Source of the DNA: Muribaculaceae bacterium
Lineage (GTDB): Bacteria > Bacteroidota > Bacteroidia > Bacteroidales > Muribaculaceae
Reading direction: 5' to 3'
Assembly: GCA_029058745.1 (NCBI GenBank)
Contig: JAIDXM010000005.1
Location: 1-64,000, forward strand
DNA: 64,000 nt
The translations under genes were made by a program, and so were the position numbers. How positions within the stretch are numbered: the first letter of the stretch is position 1; each line of letters opens with the position of its first letter. Under the pieces are notes generated by a model, which saw nothing but the letters and a program-made list of their open reading frames with translations, did not search any database and was not told the DNA's origin. This document shows, piece after piece, positions 8,304 to 17,741 of the stretch.

Positions 8304-9845
8304 TTATTTCGCAAATGCAACGGCACGGGTTTCACGAATAACCGTGATTTTCACCTGGCCGGGATATGTCATCTCGTCCTGAATCTTGCGAGCTATTTCG
8401 TTTGACAGCTTGTCGGTCTCTTCATCGGATATTTTATCGGCTCCGACAATCACTCTGAGTTCCCTTCCTGCCTGTATGGCATAGGTCTTGAGAACACCGG
8501 GATAGGAGAGGGCAATCTGCTCCAGGTCGTTGAGACGCTTGATATAAGCCTCCACGATTTCTCTTCTGGCTCCGGGGCGTGCGCCGGAAATGGCATCGCA
8601 TACCTGCACGATAGGGGCGAGCAAGGAAGTCTGCTCCACTTCGTCATGGTGAGCGCCGATAGCATTGCATATTTCAGGTTTCTCCTTGAATTTCTCCGCG
8701 AGTTTCATGCCAAGAAGAGCATGCGGCAGTTCCGGCTCATCATCGGGCACTTTACCAATGTCGTGCAACAAGCCGGCGCGACGGGCTTTCTTGGGATTCA
8801 AACCCAGCTCGGAGGCCATTACCGCACACAGGTTGGCCGTCTCACGCGAATGCTGGAGAAGGTTCTGCCCGTATGAAGACCTGTATTTCATCTTTCCTAC
8901 CATTCTGATGAGTTCGGGATGCAAGCCGTGGATTCCAAGGTCGATGGCCGTTCTTTTGCCTGTTTCGATTATTTCCTCTTCCACCTGTTTTCTCACTTTA
9001 GCCACAACTTCCTCGATTCGGGCCGGATGTATCCTGCCGTCCACCACAAGCTGGTGTAAGGCGAGACGTGCGATTTCCCTGCGCACGGGGTCGAATCCGG
9101 AAAGGACAATAGCCTCGGGAGTGTCGTCAACGATGATTTCTATACCTGTGGCAGCCTCAAGAGCGCGGATATTGCGTCCCTCACGTCCTATGATACGTCC
9201 TTTAATCTCATCGTTGTCGATATGGAAGACAGTGACTGAGTTCTCCACCGCAGTCTCAGTGGCTACTCTCTGGATTGACTGTATCACAATTCTCTTGGCT
9301 TCTTTGGAAGCGGTGAGTTTCGCATCGTCCATAATGTCGTTGATATAGCCTGCGGCAGCTGTCTTGGCCTCGTCTTTCAATGATTCTACAAGTTTTTCGC
9401 GAGCTTCATCGGCAGAGAGTCCGGAGATGCGTTCCAGCTCTTCCTGAGCCTGGCGGCGAAGGTGTTCCACCTGTTCAGCCTTGTTGTTTACGTTCTGTTC
9501 GCGGGCTTCGAGCGATACGCGAGAGGCTTCAACCTCCTTTTTCTTACGGGCGAGTTCGCTCTGTTGCTGAGACAGCTGTTGCTCTTTCTGTCTGGCACGC
9601 GCTTCGGAGGCCTGTGCTTTCTGCACTTTCTGCGTAGCGGTCCTTTCCGCTTCGGAGAGAATCCTCATCTCCTCCTCTTTTGCCTTGAGAATTTTCTTCT
9701 CTTTGATAACATCCGCTTCCCTCCGGGCATCCTCAAGGATGATGTTGGCGGAGGACTTCGCGTTTTTTCTGGATATTGCCGACGCGATGATATATCCTGC
9801 GGCCGCAGCCGCCACCGCTATGATGATCCATATTGCAGTTTCCAT
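8304..9845 (-). CDS. rny: Ribonuclease Y
   Basis: This 513-residue membrane-anchored endoribonuclease starts bulk mRNA decay. An N-terminal transmembrane helix (about residues 5-25) is followed by a long charged coiled coil to ~150. A KH domain ([20 protein letters not shown]) and an HD domain (LLHDIGKV, then the AHHDE motif) follow. All catalytic features are present. It sits after zapA and before ricT on the minus strand, probably in one transcript. Confidence 0.95.
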   Translation of the reverse strand: METAIWIIIAVAAAAAGYIIASAISRKNAKSSANIILEDARREADVIKEKKILKAKEEEMRILSEAERTATQKVQKAQASEARARQKEQQLSQQQSELARKKKEVEASRVSLEAREQNVNNKAEQVEHLRRQAQEELERISGLSADEAREKLVESLKDEAKTAAAGYINDIMDDAKLTASKEAKRIVIQSIQRVATETAVENSVTVFHIDNDEIKGRIIGREGRNIRALEAATGIEIIVDDTPEAIVLSGFDPVRREIARLALHQLVVDGRIHPARIEEVVAKVRKQVEEEIIETGKRTAIDLGIHGLHPELIRMVGKMKYRSSYGQNLLQHSRETANLCAVMASELGLNPKKARRAGLLHDIGKVPDDEPELPHALLGMKLAEKFKEKPEICNAIGAHHDEVEQTSLLAPIVQVCDAISGARPGARREIVEAYIKRLNDLEQIALSYPGVLKTYAIQAGRELRVIVGADKISDEETDKLSNEIARKIQDEMTYPGQVKITVIRETRAVAFAK

Positions 9846-9889
9846 TGTCTTATTGTTTCTGTTGTTGGTGAGTTAATTATTCGTTGCTG

Positions 9890-10022
9890 GTCAAAAAAAA
9901 TATAATGTCGTCATGTGTTGGCCGCATGGAAAAATCCATACAGTCTGCACCTGAGAGACAACAGGCAATAAGAAATCAAAATCACGAGACAGACAAATGG
10001 GATGATGCCACAGGCAGGACAG
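9890..10022 (-). ncRNA. ssrS: Possible 6S RNA in the zapA-rny gap
   Basis: The 177-nt gap between zapA and rny contains no ORF but has several potential stems on the minus strand, for example GTCTG/CAGAC and a perfect ATGGA-TTTT-TCCAT hairpin, and it ends in a T-rich stretch near 9893-9904. In many bacteria 6S RNA lies next to zapA. I could not derive the full 6S closing stem and central bubble by eye, so this is a positional suggestion only. Confidence 0.25.
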
Positions 10023-10334
10023 TCATGATTCATACTTTTTTTCCGCATCGATTATCGCGGATAGCCTTGCATCTGTTTCAGCCACTGTAGCCGCTGCGTC
10101 CTCAAGACGGGAGAGGAGTTCCTGATAGTATGAGGCGAATTGATATGCCACCATAGCCAGGATTTCCTTGTCAGAGCGGGACGGCCATCGGGAACGCCAG
10201 GTGTCGTAGAGACTTGCGGCTGCTTTCTCAGCATCGCGGACAGCGTCTTGCCGGTTAAATGCGACGGAGAGCTGAAGATGCTCGCCGCCTATTTTTATTG
10301 TCATTTTTACTTTGTCAGAATCGTTCATCGTCAT
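10023..10334 (-). CDS. zapA: Cell division protein ZapA
   Basis: This 103-residue protein has the ZapA pattern: a short N-terminal beta domain (VKMTIKIGGEHLQLSV) followed by one long helix. ZapA cross-links FtsZ filaments at the division site. Its start overlaps the end of the upstream coiled-coil gene by 4 nt, so the two are coupled. rny follows after a 177-nt gap. Confidence 0.8.
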   Translation of the reverse strand: MTMNDSDKVKMTIKIGGEHLQLSVAFNRQDAVRDAEKAAASLYDTWRSRWPSRSDKEILAMVAYQFASYYQELLSRLEDAAATVAETDARLSAIIDAEKKYES

Positions 10335-10630
10335 TCCTCCTTAAGCATGGAGATGCAGTTGTCGATGGTGCGAATCAATCGGGCAATGCGGCGTCTCGCG
10401 CTGATTATTGAATCGGGGGAGTCTGCGAGTCGGTGTGACATCGTCAGGAACTCAACATCGTTCAAAGCTTTTGAAAGCTGCCTGCGGGTTTCCTCAAGTT
10501 CCTGACGTAGGTAGTCGTTTTCCTTTTCAAGTTCTTCGATGCGGGCATGCAAACGAAAGTGGATGGCTGAGATCTCAGTCACTTTGTCGTCAACCGATTT
10601 GAGAAGAGTGTTGAGTGGAAGCGCCATCAC
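10331..10630 (-). CDS. Small coiled-coil protein upstream of zapA
   Basis: This 99-residue protein is mostly helical, with a heptad-rich segment from about residue 28 to 60 (IEELEKENDYLRQELEETRR). It has no signal peptide. The 4-nt overlap with zapA and the coiled coil suggest a partner of ZapA in division, comparable in form to ZapB of enterobacteria, though I do not claim homology. A good promoter lies just upstream. Confidence 0.7.
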   Translation of the reverse strand: MMALPLNTLLKSVDDKVTEISAIHFRLHARIEELEKENDYLRQELEETRRQLSKALNDVEFLTMSHRLADSPDSIISARRRIARLIRTIDNCISMLKEE

Positions 10631-10645
10631 TGCCTAATTTTTTTA

Positions 10646-10677
10646 CAAAAGTAACATTTAAGACTGAGATTACCAAA
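10646..10677 (-). promoter_or_regulatory. Promoter of the coiled-coil-zapA-rny-ricT run
   Basis: On the minus strand TTTG (10677-10674) precedes TACTTTTG (10653-10646) by 20 nt, an excellent Bacteroidetes promoter match. Transcription would begin a few bases before the coiled-coil gene. Confidence 0.6.
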
Positions 10678-10777
10678 TGAAGTTGTTTAAACTTTATTCA
10701 GATTCGCAATTTCTTTCCTGTTTTCAGGAAGCATTAGGGACTGGAATGCGGGGACGCGTTTTATCGCATAATCGTCC

Positions 10778-13618
10778 TCAATACCATTGTATGCCATTGG
10801 TGTTGGAAGACCTCTTGTCGTATTTCAGGTCTTTCAGAAGCGAAGATTTCACGGAGATATGGAAGTTGTATGACTTGTATGGCCCGAATGGAACGAACGA
10901 CGCCGACATCGTGAAGCAATGAAGGTCGCGGGAGAGGGAACAGTTCATGTATGCGATTTTCTTGAGGTCGAAGTTGTATGATGCCGAGAAAGAGAAGTTC
11001 CAGTTGGTGGTCGGGCGTATGTTGCCGGAGAAGGAAAGGTTTTGCGTCCACTTCCCCTTGTATTCCATTTTGTTGTAGTCGAAGGCTCCGTATCCGTAGT
11101 TGACTGAGTAGTTGAAAGTGAGGCTCCACGGGCATTCCCATTTGGCATATCCGTCCGCGTCGGCAGTGGCCGCATCCTTCATGGCGTCTTTTCTCCGCTG
11201 GTTGCGCTGGCTGTCGGGGTCGTTGGCGAAGTCGTCGGCCGATGATCCGTCTTCACCGTCGAATGGAGTGTCGTCATCGCCTCTTTGAGTTCCGTTTTTG
11301 TTGCTGTTATCCTCTTTTTTCTTGGAGAAAGTCTGGTTGTTGAGAGTGTAGGAGAAGGAGGTGCCTGTAGATGCCAGCCTGACCCATCCTTTCCCGGCCT
11401 TCCATCTGGGCACGTTCACACGCACTGGAGTGCCTGATGAGTTGAGTTGGTAGGTGTATGGATCCCATGTGGCAGACAGGTTGAGGTTGAAATTCTTGAC
11501 AAGACGAAGGAGTATTGATGTGCTGACGTTGCTCCAGTTCATCGAGTCGGCCGCGAAGTTGTAGCTTTGTCCGATTGAGAAGTTCTCGATGAGCGATATT
11601 TTTTTCACACCGGTGGTGTCGCTGTCGCTCTTCACTTTCATCTCAAGGTTGTTGGCGAGTTGCACGGATACCGTCCCGGACTTTCCTGCCGATGGGGAGC
11701 CGAGCACTCCGTGGGAGAAGTAGTTGTACTGTCTTGTCTGCTTCATTCCCTGAGCATCCACGTAGTCGTAACTTCCGTATATTCCCCACATAGGGTCGGC
11801 GAAATCGGGAGAGCCTGATATGGAGATGGTCGGAGTCATGACATGACGGATCATCTGCACCTTGTCGCCAAGGAACTTCATCGGTTTCCAAAAGCCGTAC
11901 ACCTTCGTGTCGAAAGAAAGAGACGCGTTGAAATCGAAAAGATTGTAGAACCCGTATGTGGTGTCTTGAATCTCACGCGATGCCTGAGTGTCCCACTGCC
12001 TTCTGATTTTTGATGTGTACATACGGTCGTTCATTGATATTGAAGGAGAGACGTTGATGTACTTGAACAGAGAGAATGTGGCAGAGACAGGCACGGAGTG
12101 CCGCATTCCGTTTCTCCAGTCTTTGACGAGGCTTTTCTTGAAAAACTGGTCTTGCTTTGCCGTCAAGGAGTTCTGGAACTGTCCGGAATAAGACAGGCGT
12201 ATCTTTTCATACCATCTTTCGCCCCCCACGGATTTCTTCCTTTTGAACGGTGCAGTCTGCGACATGGTTATGTTGAGGTTCGGGAAGGATACCGCGAGGG
12301 TTGAGTCTTGTGTCCGTTGTGAGATGTTGGCGGTGGTTGACAGGCTCCACTTGGAACCGGGGAACCGGTATGTCATATTGACGGTCGAAGATTTCGTGTT
12401 TTCCGTAAAAGATGAATTATAGTATGAGTTCAGGTCATTTCGGGTATATCCTGATGTAGTGAAGTTGACGGAGGCGGAGAAGTTCATGTTCGGGTTTGCC
12501 TTGGAATCCTGTGAGTGGCTCCATATTACCTGGAAGTTGTTCTGCTTGGAATAGTCGGGACTTCCTTTGTCTCCATATATTGTGGTGATGTATGATATGT
12601 CGAAATTTCCCCTGAATTTATAGCGTTTCACGTATGAGGAATGTCCCGACAACCCCCATGAGCCTTTGGTGTATATCTCACCTCGCAGTGCAAGATCGAC
12701 ATTGTCGGAAATCGCGAAATAATATCCTCCGTCGCGCAGGTAGAAGCCCCTGTTATAGTCCTCGCCGAATGTCGGGAAAATTATGCCGCTCGAGTATTCC
12801 TTGCTGAAAGGGAAATATCCGAACGGGAGGGCAATCGGCAGCGGGACATCCGCGAGCACCATGTATCCCGGCCCTGTGGTGACATCCTTGTTGGGACGCA
12901 TCTTTCCCCTTGTGAGATTGAAGTAGAAGTGTGGATGGTCATGGTTGTCGCAGGTGGTGTATTTCCCGTTTTCGAAAAAGAAAGTGCCGTCATCCATTTT
13001 TTTGGAGGCTCCTCCAATGAGGTATCCGTCGCCTTGTTCTGTAATTACGTTCTGGATGAATCCTTTTTCAGTCTTGAAATTGTAGGACATCTCCTTTGAT
13101 TCGTATTCCTCGCCTCCGTCATTGAAGACAGGATTGCCGACCAGGTTTCCGGTGGAGTCAAGCGCTCCGGTGGCATATACGGTGGATTTGTCGAGCTCCA
13201 TTCTGATTTCCTGGGATTTGAGCTTGAAAGAGCCGTATTCCACGTCGCCGTCACCGTACAGGTAGGTGTTGTTTTGTCCCACCATTACAAGTGAGTCCTT
13301 GGCGCTGAACGTCACTGCCGACTCAAGGTCTGCCTTGTTGCGGTTTATTCTTGAGAGGACAGTCCTTGTGGAATCTTCGGGAAGAGGCTCGCCTCGTCGT
13401 GCTTTATAGGTGGAGTCTTCCGGGAGTGAGTCGTTGCTGACAGGTGTTGAGCCGGGGGCCGCAGGAATGGAGTCGGGGTATGAGATTTCGGCAACCGCCG
13501 AGGAGTCGGCGGCCGTCTCGTCAGTCCTGACGGTGTTCACGTCAGGCTTTTGGGCGCTTCCGGCAGCGGCAAGGCCGATAAAGGCCATTGCTATTATATA
13601 TAGAAATAAATGCCTCAA
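10778..13618 (-). CDS. lptD: LPS assembly outer-membrane protein LptD
   Basis: This 946-residue protein has a signal peptide (MRHLFLYIIAMAFIGLAAAGSA), an OstA-like N-terminal beta-jellyroll region with repeated strands (residues ~110-240) and a large beta-barrel with many alternating aromatic strands to the end. It fits the Bacteroidetes LptD family, which inserts lipopolysaccharide or lipooligosaccharide into the outer leaflet. An Asp/Asn-rich low-complexity loop lies around residues 770-810. It has its own likely promoter and is followed by the minus-strand zapA run. Confidence 0.8.
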   Translation of the reverse strand: MRHLFLYIIAMAFIGLAAAGSAQKPDVNTVRTDETAADSSAVAEISYPDSIPAAPGSTPVSNDSLPEDSTYKARRGEPLPEDSTRTVLSRINRNKADLESAVTFSAKDSLVMVGQNNTYLYGDGDVEYGSFKLKSQEIRMELDKSTVYATGALDSTGNLVGNPVFNDGGEEYESKEMSYNFKTEKGFIQNVITEQGDGYLIGGASKKMDDGTFFFENGKYTTCDNHDHPHFYFNLTRGKMRPNKDVTTGPGYMVLADVPLPIALPFGYFPFSKEYSSGIIFPTFGEDYNRGFYLRDGGYYFAISDNVDLALRGEIYTKGSWGLSGHSSYVKRYKFRGNFDISYITTIYGDKGSPDYSKQNNFQVIWSHSQDSKANPNMNFSASVNFTTSGYTRNDLNSYYNSSFTENTKSSTVNMTYRFPGSKWSLSTTANISQRTQDSTLAVSFPNLNITMSQTAPFKRKKSVGGERWYEKIRLSYSGQFQNSLTAKQDQFFKKSLVKDWRNGMRHSVPVSATFSLFKYINVSPSISMNDRMYTSKIRRQWDTQASREIQDTTYGFYNLFDFNASLSFDTKVYGFWKPMKFLGDKVQMIRHVMTPTISISGSPDFADPMWGIYGSYDYVDAQGMKQTRQYNYFSHGVLGSPSAGKSGTVSVQLANNLEMKVKSDSDTTGVKKISLIENFSIGQSYNFAADSMNWSNVSTSILLRLVKNFNLNLSATWDPYTYQLNSSGTPVRVNVPRWKAGKGWVRLASTGTSFSYTLNNQTFSKKKEDNSNKNGTQRGDDDTPFDGEDGSSADDFANDPDSQRNQRRKDAMKDAATADADGYAKWECPWSLTFNYSVNYGYGAFDYNKMEYKGKWTQNLSFSGNIRPTTNWNFSFSASYNFDLKKIAYMNCSLSRDLHCFTMSASFVPFGPYKSYNFHISVKSSLLKDLKYDKRSSNTNGIQWY

Positions 13619-13700
13619 GGTTGGCTTCTGTTGTCTTGTTGCTTTTTACGCTACGGACGCAGGCGGGCCTGAGCCGTAGCTTGTGTGTCTTTTGCGGATG

Positions 13701-13708
13701 CAAAGTTA
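13701..13708 (-). promoter_or_regulatory. Candidate -7 element of lptD
   Basis: TAACTTTG is present on the minus strand, about 80 nt before lptD. I see no well-spaced TTTG at -33, so support is partial. The rest of the 147-nt gap holds nothing else recognisable. Confidence 0.35.
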
Positions 13709-13765
13709 GTAATAAATAGCAAAAAAGAGTCTTAAAAAATATGAAAACGTTTTATGGCATCACGA

Positions 13766-14302
13766 CTATCCGAAGATAGAGTGTAGGAGCAGGAAGCGTC
13801 TCAGAGATTCTTCTCCATGCGATTCCATTTGTGCGGTCACTTTCTCAAAGCTCTTTTCTTCTGATAGATTGCCAGACTTTGAGAAGAATTTATCGGCGTA
13901 GCAAATCACCTTTTCCTCGATGGAAACCGGGAGCATGTCCCTGTGGGGCAAAGGCAGGGATTGTGCCGCGATGTCGTCCGCCGACAGTCCGGCGCCAGTG
14001 TGGCGTTCGCATACGAGACCATGTCTGTATAGGCCGATTCCGTCGAGCATTTTCCTTCCTTCGATTCCGTGGCATATGTAGGGGAGGGTTCCATGGCAAT
14101 GGATAGATGGCGCATGGCATCTGACCACACCGATGTCGTGGAGCAAAGCCGCTTCCCATACAAAGTCGAGGTCAGCGTCGATGCCTCGGGATTTCAGGCA
14201 ATGGAGCGCTTTCCGGGCTACACATTCCGAATGGACTGTGACTGTGGAAAGCAGCTCCATATTTCCTGAGTAGAATCTTGTGAATATGTCCTGGACGTTC
14301 AT
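13766..14302 (-). CDS. HD domain-containing phosphohydrolase
   Basis: This 178-residue protein has an HDIG-type domain: paired His residues near the start, LLHDIGVV as the metal-binding HD pair, and later His residues in the HCHGTLPYICHGIEG and ERHTGAG segments. The family hydrolyses phosphate esters of nucleotides or related compounds; the substrate is unknown. I choose the ATG at 14302 because it overlaps the ilvE stop codon (ATGA), implying coupled translation; an in-frame ATG at 14320 is possible but lies inside ilvE. Confidence 0.78.
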   Translation of the reverse strand: MNVQDIFTRFYSGNMELLSTVTVHSECVARKALHCLKSRGIDADLDFVWEAALLHDIGVVRCHAPSIHCHGTLPYICHGIEGRKMLDGIGLYRHGLVCERHTGAGLSADDIAAQSLPLPHRDMLPVSIEEKVICYADKFFSKSGNLSEEKSFEKVTAQMESHGEESLRRFLLLHSIFG

Positions 14303-15324
14303 TCTATGATTTCGCACCATCCGTGAGTGTCGGGTTCCTCTCCATATTGAATCGCCCTGATTTTGTTATATAGCGCCGTAGTGACAGGCCCGGCCTCTCC
14401 GGTTGTTGAAATCACATATTTGTCGCCGGTGTCGAGGTCGTCTATTTCTGACACCGGGGAGCATACTGCGGCAGTTCCGCAAGCGCCGATTTCCTCGAAG
14501 GAGGACAGTTCCTCAAGAGGGACATGGCGTTGCTCCACTTTCATGCCCATGTCTTCGGCAAGCTGACGCAGGCTTTTGTTGGTTATTGAAGGGAGTATTG
14601 ACTCGCTGGCCGGTGTTATGTAGGTGTTGTCCTTTATGCCGAAGAAGTTGGCGGCTCCGCATTCATCTATATATTTTTTTTCTTTGGGGTCGAGGTAGAG
14701 CATCACGGAATAGCCGAGTTCGTGGGCTTTCTCTCCGGCCACAAGAGAAGCTCCATAGTTGCCGCCGACCTTTATGGCTCCGGTGCCTTTGGGGGCAACG
14801 CGGTCGTATTCACGGCTCATGCACACTTTTGTTGGTTTGAAACCCTCTTTGAAGTAGGGGCCGACAGGAGTGACGAGCATAATCACCGTATATTCAGAAG
14901 CAGGACTGACACCGACTCTGGGAGATGTGCCAATCTCAAGTGGACGTATGTATAGAGAGGCTCCTGTGCCATAGGGAGGTATGAAGCGTTCGTTCAGCTT
15001 CACGACCTTGCGCACCATCTCACAGAAAAGCTCCTCGGGGAGAGGCTGCATCATTACACCTTCGGCCGATTTTATGAAACGCTTCGCGTTCTCATCCATG
15101 CGGAACACCCTGATTTTTCCGTCTTTTCCCCGGAAGGCCTTTAGTCCTTCAAAGGATTCCTGTCCGTAGTGGAGACAGGAGGCCGCGATATGCAAGGGTA
15201 TGTATTCGGAGTCTGAGATTTCCACCTCACCCCATTTGCCGTCTTTATATGAACACCTGACATTGTAGTCGGTCTTTATATAACTGAAAGGGAGATTGCC
15301 CCAGTCTATTTCTGTCTCTTTCAT
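14299..15324 (-). CDS. ilvE: Branched-chain amino acid aminotransferase
   Basis: This 341-residue PLP enzyme transfers amino groups to the keto acids of Leu, Ile and Val. The sequence fits the longer bacterial/eukaryotic BCAT type, with HYGQESFEGLKAFR, the PLP lysine in GTGAIKVGGNYGAS and the IDECGAANFFG segment. I place the start at MKETEIDWG; an upstream in-frame ATG adds 27 residues that do not resemble the family. The HD gene overlaps its stop codon. Confidence 0.92.
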   Translation of the reverse strand: MKETEIDWGNLPFSYIKTDYNVRCSYKDGKWGEVEISDSEYIPLHIAASCLHYGQESFEGLKAFRGKDGKIRVFRMDENAKRFIKSAEGVMMQPLPEELFCEMVRKVVKLNERFIPPYGTGASLYIRPLEIGTSPRVGVSPASEYTVIMLVTPVGPYFKEGFKPTKVCMSREYDRVAPKGTGAIKVGGNYGASLVAGEKAHELGYSVMLYLDPKEKKYIDECGAANFFGIKDNTYITPASESILPSITNKSLRQLAEDMGMKVEQRHVPLEELSSFEEIGACGTAAVCSPVSEIDDLDTGDKYVISTTGEAGPVTTALYNKIRAIQYGEEPDTHGWCEIIE

Positions 15325-15411
15325 ATCCGAATGTTTTATGTGTTGTTTATGAATTGTAGTGTTGTCACGTAGGGGGATTGCCTTGCAGAATACTGAGATT
15401 GGCATAATATG

Positions 15412-15744
15412 TCAAACCGCGACTTTACATGTCAGTTCTCCCGCTTTTATGATATATACGCCATGCGCTCCAACTGATAGCCTTGACACGCCGGGTTGCA
15501 GAGTGTCTTCCGACACGAGTCTTCCAAGTATGGTGAACACTCTGATTTGTATCTTTTTCGAAGAATTGACAATTATGCAGGAAGGCATGGTGAATATTTC
15601 AATGTCATCATCCTTGACTACAGATTTGGCGTCGCGCACTTCCTGTCTCACAGGTTCCCATGCCGACGTGTTTGCCGGTGTGGAATTTGCCGCGACAGCC
15701 GAGGCAATCGCCATCATTAGCGCTATGTGTCTGTATGCTGTCAT
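15412..15744 (-). CDS. Small secreted protein with a T9SS sorting-tail-like domain
   Basis: This 110-residue protein consists of a signal peptide (MTAYRHIALMMAIASAVAA), a short polar linker and a C-terminal ~65-residue segment resembling Por secretion tails: IEIFTMPSCIIVNSS, then IQIRVFTILGRLV and HGVYIIKAGELTCKVAV. Such tails normally sit at the end of large secreted enzymes. Here there is no cargo domain. I choose the ATG at 15744 because the signal peptide begins there; an upstream ATG at 15762 adds six residues. The role is unknown. Confidence 0.6.
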   Translation of the reverse strand: MTAYRHIALMMAIASAVAANSTPANTSAWEPVRQEVRDAKSVVKDDDIEIFTMPSCIIVNSSKKIQIRVFTILGRLVSEDTLQPGVSRLSVGAHGVYIIKAGELTCKVAV

Positions 15745-15790
15745 AGGTTGGTTACGAGGCATGAAATGGAACGTAAAATTACTAAAAAAA

Positions 15791-15814
15791 ATGGAAAAGC
15801 CGAAGCTTTCCCAT
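15791..15814 (-). terminator. Intrinsic terminator after rpsA
   Basis: A 10-bp stem with one mismatch closes on a cUUCGg tetraloop on the minus strand and is followed by a run of T residues. A-tracts and T-tracts flank both sides, so it could work in both directions. Confidence 0.85.
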
Positions 15815-15857
15815 TTTTTTTGTATCAGATGTTGAAAACTACGCGGTATCGCGTTGT

Positions 15858-17642
15858 TTATTTGCCTTCTTTCTGCATCTGCTCTTTGAGAGCCTGAAGA
15901 GCTCCGAGGTCGCCGAGAGTTGTCTTCTCGATTGCAGGAGTTGCGGCCGACTCTTCCTCACGACGCGGTTTCTTAGCGGCGGGACGCTGTGCGCGAGTCT
16001 CCACTTTGTTGGCGTCTTCAGCGATTCTGCTGTGAGAAAGGATGATGCGCTTGCTGTCTTTGTTGAACTCGATAACCTTGAAGTTGAGCTTCTCGTCGAG
16101 TTTTGCCTGAGAGCCGTCTTCCTTAACAAGGTGTTTGGGGGTTGCGAAGCCTTCCACGCCATATTCGAGTGCGATTACGGCGCCCTTGTCCATCACTTCA
16201 GTGATTGTACCCTCGTGGATAGAGCCGACAGTGAAGATTGTCTCGAATACATCCCAGGGATTCTCTTCAAGCTGCTTGTGGCCAAGAGAGAGACGACGGT
16301 TTTCCTTGTCGATTTCGAGCACCTGGACCTCGATGTCGTTGCCGACCTGAGTGAACTCAGAGGGGTGCTTGATTTTCTTTGTCCAGGAAAGGTCGGAGAT
16401 GTGGATGAGGCCATCTACGCCCTCCTCAATCTCAACAAATACACCGAAGTTGGTGAAGTTGCGCACTTTTGCAGTGTGGCGAGAGCCGATTGCATACTTC
16501 TCCTCGATGTTCTCCCAGGGGTCTTTCTTGAGCTGCTTGATGCCGAGGCTCATCTTACGGTCCTCACGGTCGAGGGTAAGCACAACAGCCTCAACTTCGT
16601 CGCCAACCTTGAGGAAGTCCTGTGCGCTGCGGAGATGCTGGCTCCAAGACATTTCTGAAACGTGGATAAGGCCTTCCACGCCGGGCTGTACCTCTACGAA
16701 AGCGCCATAGTCGGCCATAACCACTACGCGGCCATGGATGTGGTCGCCCACTTTGATGGTCTGGTCGAGGGCATCCCAAGGATGGGGGAGGAGTTGCTTG
16801 ACGCCAAGGGCGATACGCTTCTTCTCATTGTCGAAGTCGAGGATAACGACTTTGATATCCTGGTCGAGCTCGACAACCTCGCGGGGGTCGGATACGCGGC
16901 CCCAAGAGAGGTCGGTGATGTGAACGAGACCGTCAACACCGCCGAGGTCAACGAACACACCGTAAGGAGTGATGTTCTTGACTTTGCCTTCGAGCACCTG
17001 TCCTTTTTCGAGTTTGGAGATGATTTCGCGCTTCTGTGCCTCAAGCTCAGCCTCGATGAGAGCCTTGTGAGAGACAACGACATTCTTATATTCCTGGTTG
17101 ATTTTCACAACCTTGAATTCCATAGTCTTGTCAACGAATACATCATAGTCGCGGATAGGACGCACGTCAATCTGAGAGCCGGGGAGGAATGCCTCGATGC
17201 CGAATACATCGACAATCATGCCGCCTTTAGTGCGTGATTTAACGTAACCTTTGATGATTTCGTCGTTCTCGAGAGCCTGGTTGACACGATCCCAGCTGCG
17301 GGTCTGGCAAGCTTTCTTGTGGGAGAGGCGAAGCTGGCCGTTCTTGTCTTCAAGAGTCTCGATGAATACTTCCACCTCATCACCGACTTTGAGGTCAGGA
17401 TTGTAGCGGAATTCTGAAATGGGGATGATAGCGTCTGATTTCATGCCGATATCGACACGCACCTCACGCTTGGTGATGGACTTAACAACACCGGTCACCA
17501 CTTCATTGTCTTTAGCTGTCTTAAGAGACTCGTCGTAGGTGTTTACAAGCTCCTCGCGGCTCTTCGAACCAGCTGTTTCGCCGTTTGCATAGGCATCCCA
17601 ATCGAAATCTTCAATCGGGGTTTGAACTTTAGATTCAGTCAT
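15858..17642 (-). CDS. rpsA: 30S ribosomal protein S1
   Basis: This 594-residue RNA-binding protein helps the ribosome load mRNAs that lack strong Shine-Dalgarno sites, as is common in Bacteroidetes. Six S1 repeats can be seen at about 46-112, 130-200, 215-285, 300-372, 388-458 and 475-542; repeats 3 to 5 carry the best motifs (YGVFVDLGGVDGLVHITDLS). A basic, Ala-rich tail ends the protein. It is a single-gene unit with its own promoter and terminator. Confidence 0.95.
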   Translation of the reverse strand: MTESKVQTPIEDFDWDAYANGETAGSKSREELVNTYDESLKTAKDNEVVTGVVKSITKREVRVDIGMKSDAIIPISEFRYNPDLKVGDEVEVFIETLEDKNGQLRLSHKKACQTRSWDRVNQALENDEIIKGYVKSRTKGGMIVDVFGIEAFLPGSQIDVRPIRDYDVFVDKTMEFKVVKINQEYKNVVVSHKALIEAELEAQKREIISKLEKGQVLEGKVKNITPYGVFVDLGGVDGLVHITDLSWGRVSDPREVVELDQDIKVVILDFDNEKKRIALGVKQLLPHPWDALDQTIKVGDHIHGRVVVMADYGAFVEVQPGVEGLIHVSEMSWSQHLRSAQDFLKVGDEVEAVVLTLDREDRKMSLGIKQLKKDPWENIEEKYAIGSRHTAKVRNFTNFGVFVEIEEGVDGLIHISDLSWTKKIKHPSEFTQVGNDIEVQVLEIDKENRRLSLGHKQLEENPWDVFETIFTVGSIHEGTITEVMDKGAVIALEYGVEGFATPKHLVKEDGSQAKLDEKLNFKVIEFNKDSKRIILSHSRIAEDANKVETRAQRPAAKKPRREEESAATPAIEKTTLGDLGALQALKEQMQKEGK

Positions 17643-17706
17643 TAAAAGTTAATAAATATGGTTGATAATTCTCTACCTCGCGCGGTGGAATACCATCACG
17701 AGCGCA

Positions 17707-17738
17707 CAAAGGTAGCTTTTTTTTTCATAATATGCAAA
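17707..17738 (-). promoter_or_regulatory. Promoter of rpsA
   Basis: On the minus strand TTTG (17738-17735) and TACCTTTG (17714-17707) are 20 nt apart. The leader would be about 60 nt. The -33 box lies only 3 nt from the terminator of the upstream genes. Confidence 0.6.
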
Positions 17739-17741
17739 TAA

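Noticed and set aside
8665..9348. A 227-residue plus-strand frame opposite rny
   Set aside because: It is antisense to the KH and HD domains of RNase Y and shows no family features.
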